This document shows positions 13,935 to 16,318 of a stretch of 16,318 nt of DNA, in pieces. This DNA comes from Salegentibacter sp. (GTDB taxonomy: Bacteria > Bacteroidota > Bacteroidia > Flavobacteriales > Flavobacteriaceae): contig JAGXIG010000047.1 of the NCBI GenBank assembly GCA_024635815.1, positions 1-16,318 on the forward strand. The letters are read 5' to 3'. A program made the translations under genes and the position numbers. The notes beneath the pieces were generated by a model, which saw only the letters and a list, made by a program, of their open reading frames with translations, had not been told where the DNA came from and did not search any database. Every line of letters starts with the position of its first letter. Position 1 is the stretch's first letter.

Positions 13935-15383
13935 TTAATCTATTTTTCTTTTCGGCTTAATAATACCAGCTTTTTTAAGGCCTTTCCGTATAGGTTCGGT
14001 AATATTGTCGAAGGCAAAAAGTCCCTGGTCTGTAGTAGCCCTGTAAGTAAGATAAATTCCTAATGGGAGCATAATAAGTGTGGAAAGCCAGGTGGCCATA
14101 AATGGGCTGATACTGCCGTCTTCTGCACTATTCTTAGCAAATATGCCAATAAAGTGGTAGGTTAGAAAAAGCAGGATAGCAACAACCATAGGTAAACCCA
14201 TTCCTCCTTTTCTAATAATAGCGCCTAAGGGTGCGCCTACAAAGAATAAAACAATACATGCCGCAGCCTGTACATATTTTTCGTGTAAGGCTATCTCAAA
14301 CTTGTTGAGTATTTTGGTAGAGTTTCTTAACTCAGATCTTTTGATATTAAGATGTGAAAGTGCACCGTTTACCGAACCCAGCGATAAACTCACTATCTGA
14401 ATTGCCTGGTAAGTGTCATATTCTTCGAGGATAGTATTTTTAATTTCCTTTATAGAATCTGCAGGATTCAAATTCATATCTATTTTGTCAAGATCTGTAC
14501 GCTGGTACATATTTTCGGTTAAGGCTCTTTTCTTTTCATTATGGGAGGTAGAAAATGAATCTATACTCTGCCGAAGTTCAGAAATATTTAACATACCCTG
14601 GGTGTTGTTATAACTTTCATCTTCCAGGTCTACATTATTAAAATCGGAAAGATCGAGGTTTATAGTATATTCTTCGAAATAACTTTTAGCAAAGGGTTTA
14701 TTTCTTCTTTTGGAATAATCTGAAGGTTGAATTTCGTCATAATAATTACCGTCTTTTAGAATAAGTGAAAGTACATCAGAATCTGTACTACCCATTAATT
14801 CGCCTTCTTTGGCTTTCATTACCGTAAAGTTTCCGCTGCGGTTTGTTTTTTTATGAATAATAACATCGGATAGATATTGGCCATTATCGCCACTTTTGTC
14901 CTCAACTTTAATATTTATGGTTCCCAGATCATTGAAAACACCTTCGGTAATTGCCATCGCCGGTTTTAATTTGGCAATGTTTTTCCTAAGATTTATCGAC
15001 TTATATTCCGCCGTAGGAATCACATTATTAGCAAAAAAGAATGCGGTGACGCTCACGAATAAGATGAAGAAAGTTAGGCTGCGCATAGCCCTTTGAAGTG
15101 AAATCCCGGAGGATTTCATGGCTGCAAACTCATAATTTTCGGCAAAATTACCAAAGGTCATAATTGAGGTAAGCAGAATGGTAAGCGGTAAAACCAGTGG
15201 CACCAGTTTAGGAGAGAAATAAAGGAGGAATTTGAAAATTATTTCGGTATCCAAATCTTTACCCGCAAGTTCACCAATGTACAGCCAAATAGTTTGGAGT
15301 ACAAAGATGAACATAAGTATTATAAAAACTGTAAAAAACGTTTTTAGGTAACTGGTGAGTATGTACCGGTCTAATATTTTCAA
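13935..15383 (-). CDS. LptF/LptG family LPS export permease
   Basis: This 482-residue inner-membrane protein belongs to the LptB2FG ABC transporter, which pulls LPS from the inner membrane to the Lpt bridge. Helices are at about 14-37, 57-77, 103-120, then 371-389, 396-416 and 430-447. The periplasmic beta-jellyroll lies between. The start MKILDRYI is conserved, and the EYEFAAMKSSGISLQRAM cytoplasmic coupling segment (83-100) and FFVGAPLGAIIRKGGMGLP (380-398) are family signatures. It is about 115 residues longer than the E. coli proteins; the extra part is a charged helical stretch (about 250-360) before helix 4. The start codon is TTG (15381-15383), one base after the lolA stop. F versus G cannot be decided safely from this sequence. 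Confidence 0.92.
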   Translation of the reverse strand: MKILDRYILTSYLKTFFTVFIILMFIFVLQTIWLYIGELAGKDLDTEIIFKFLLYFSPKLVPLVLPLTILLTSIMTFGNFAENYEFAAMKSSGISLQRAMRSLTFFILFVSVTAFFFANNVIPTAEYKSINLRKNIAKLKPAMAITEGVFNDLGTINIKVEDKSGDNGQYLSDVIIHKKTNRSGNFTVMKAKEGELMGSTDSDVLSLILKDGNYYDEIQPSDYSKRRNKPFAKSYFEEYTINLDLSDFNNVDLEDESYNNTQGMLNISELRQSIDSFSTSHNEKKRALTENMYQRTDLDKIDMNLNPADSIKEIKNTILEEYDTYQAIQIVSLSLGSVNGALSHLNIKRSELRNSTKILNKFEIALHEKYVQAAACIVLFFVGAPLGAIIRKGGMGLPMVVAILLFLTYHFIGIFAKNSAEDGSISPFMATWLSTLIMLPLGIYLTYRATTDQGLFAFDNITEPIRKGLKKAGIIKPKRKID

Positions 15384-15384
15384 C

Positions 15385-16026
15385 TTAGTCTAATCTATTG
15401 ATGTAAAAATCTTCGTAACGAGCTTCTTCAAAAATGAAAAGGTTTCTTGCCAGCTCCTGATCGGTTTTAAAGCTTTTTACAGTAATAGTGATTTTTGTAT
15501 CGTTATCCTGGGTTTGGATAAGGTTATAAATATGTTTGGTTTGACTGTCAATCCCTAACAGTATATTCTTAACCTCTGCATTGTTGTCTTTTGGGGTTAA
15601 CTTTACATATTGAATTTTGCGACCATTTAAATTCTGGGCGACATCCATTTCGTAATTATACCCTTCTTCATAGAAACTGAACATTTTAGATGGAGTAATA
15701 TTATTCTCTTCTTCTTCAACATAGGTAGAGATATTAATCTCTTCGTCTTCGGGAATTATAGTATAGATTTTCTGCCCATCAAACATCTGTGTAGTTCCCA
15801 TTAGGTTCAATACATATTTTTCACCCTTAATACTAACATCCCCGCGGGTTTCCTGGTTCACGTTGGCGGCATTATTTTGTAGGGTGTATTTAAAGTCTAT
15901 CACCATATTATCGTAGCCTTTAACCTTAGAAGAAACTTCGTTAAGAAGGCTTTCTGCTTTTGTGGAATTTTGAGCTTGCAAACTTATGGTAAAAATAGCG
16001 AGCGTAATAAAAATTAATTTTTTCAT
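15385..16026 (-). CDS. lolA: LolA-like outer-membrane lipoprotein carrier
   Basis: This 213-residue protein has a Sec signal peptide (cleavage after LQA, near residue 18) and then a single LolA-type half-barrel. The MVIDFKYTL strand (about 41-49), the RGDVSIKGEKYVLNLMG (61-77) and TTQMFDGQKIYTIIPEDEEI (78-97) stretches, and the LGIDSQTKHIYNL strand are typical. It would ferry lipoproteins across the periplasm. No LolB is seen here, and Bacteroidota usually lack one. The ATG at 16024-16026 is 15 bases after the ftsK stop, and the stop is one base before the TTG of the LptF/G gene. The three are therefore very likely one transcription unit. Confidence 0.9.
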   Translation of the reverse strand: MKKLIFITLAIFTISLQAQNSTKAESLLNEVSSKVKGYDNMVIDFKYTLQNNAANVNQETRGDVSIKGEKYVLNLMGTTQMFDGQKIYTIIPEDEEINISTYVEEEENNITPSKMFSFYEEGYNYEMDVAQNLNGRKIQYVKLTPKDNNAEVKNILLGIDSQTKHIYNLIQTQDNDTKITITVKSFKTDQELARNLFIFEEARYEDFYINRLD

Positions 16027-16041
16027 TTTAGTAATTAGGTG

Positions 16042-16318
16042 TTATTCTTCATTTAATAATTGATCTAAGCCTGCAAGATCGGTAATTAAAACCTGTCGGG
16101 CTTTACTGCCCTCAAATGGACCTACAATTCCGGCGGCTTCTAACTGATCTATAATCCTGCCGGCGCGATTGTAACCCAATTTTAGTTTACGTTGCAGTAA
16201 AGAAGCCGAGCCTTGTTGAGCGGTAACGATTACTTCAGCAGCTTCTCTAAAGAGTTTATCTCTTTCGCTAACATCTATATCAACACCTGTGCCACTCTCA
16301 TCTGCTTCATAAGCAGGA
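16042..16318 (-). CDS. ftsK: FtsK DNA translocase, C-terminal gamma domain (5' part outside window)
   Basis: Reading leftward, 91 residues end at the TAA at 16042-16044. They form the winged-helix gamma domain of FtsK/SpoIIIE: an acidic lead ([16 protein letters not shown]), then [39 protein letters not shown], where the KLKLGYNRA recognition helix contacts the KOPS guide sequences, and [15 protein letters not shown] family-typical tail ends LLNEE. The ATPase motor and membrane parts lie upstream of the window. FtsK moves sister chromosomes at the division septum and triggers XerCD resolution at dif. It heads the ftsK-lolA-lptF/G cluster. Confidence 0.95.
   Translation of the reverse strand, partial: PAYEADESGTGVDIDVSERDKLFREAAEVIVTAQQGSASLLQRKLKLGYNRAGRIIDQLEAAGIVGPFEGSKARQVLITDLAGLDQLLNEE

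Noticed and set aside
1..16318. Search for tRNA, rRNA, CRISPR repeats, transposases or attachment repeats
   Set aside because: Nothing was seen by eye: no regularly spaced repeats, no tRNA-like cloverleaf with a CCA end, and no recombinase or transposase motifs in any coding region.

Overview
The window is a chromosomal stretch from a member of the Bacteroidota, almost certainly a marine-type Flavobacteriaceae (Salegentibacter/Zunongwangia/Gramella-like; the genus cannot be fixed by eye). The grounds are the AT-rich base composition, several perfect TAnnTTTG -7 promoter elements, signal peptides that end in A/S followed by Q, and a gene set (DUF4168, DUF2490, a secreted-type VOC protein, ftsK-lolA-lptF/G-ribB) typical of that family. 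It looks like ordinary chromosome. I found no tRNA, rRNA, CRISPR array, insertion sequence or prophage.

Layout. (1) 1-2854, plus strand: the 3' four-fifths of a COG2509-type FAD-dependent oxidoreductase, then a bacterial GH3-family adenylating enzyme. (2) 2851-9150, minus strand: an exported M48-like zinc protease with a TTG start; a bidirectional hairpin terminator; a secreted DUF4168 protein; a translationally coupled pair (644-residue exported coiled-coil protein, then a DUF2490 outer-membrane beta-barrel); and a DUF389/TIGR00341 membrane protein with a degenerate diacylglycerol-kinase-like N-terminus. (3) 9273-10522: a VOC protein convergent with a Cof-type HAD phosphatase. (4) 10523-10953: no intact gene, but a frameshifted relic of a PepSY-associated membrane protein. 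(5) 10954-11998, minus strand: a small four-helix membrane protein of the 'phage holin family' (YvlD-like) and a SanA/YdcF-like protein. (6) 12127-12759, plus strand: an NfsB-like nitroreductase. (7) 12756-16318, minus strand: the cluster ftsK (3' end) - lolA - lptF/lptG-type permease - ribB.

How the genes work together. The right-hand cluster links chromosome segregation (FtsK), lipoprotein transport (LolA), LPS export (LptF/G) and the riboflavin branch enzyme RibB. The first three are packed with gaps of 1-15 bases. ribB follows after 30 bases and has its own -7 element. The left and middle parts are mostly envelope proteins of unknown role. All three convergent gene pairs in the window interlock their stop codons in the same 4-base geometry and leave no room for a terminator.

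Most worth a second look: the kinase-dead lipid-kinase-like domain fused to DUF389; RibB carrying a GTP cyclohydrolase II domain that has lost all three zinc cysteines; the PepSY relic, which no single open frame reveals; and the coupled coiled-coil/beta-barrel pair. I did not find a convincing multi-gene defence or mobile system.
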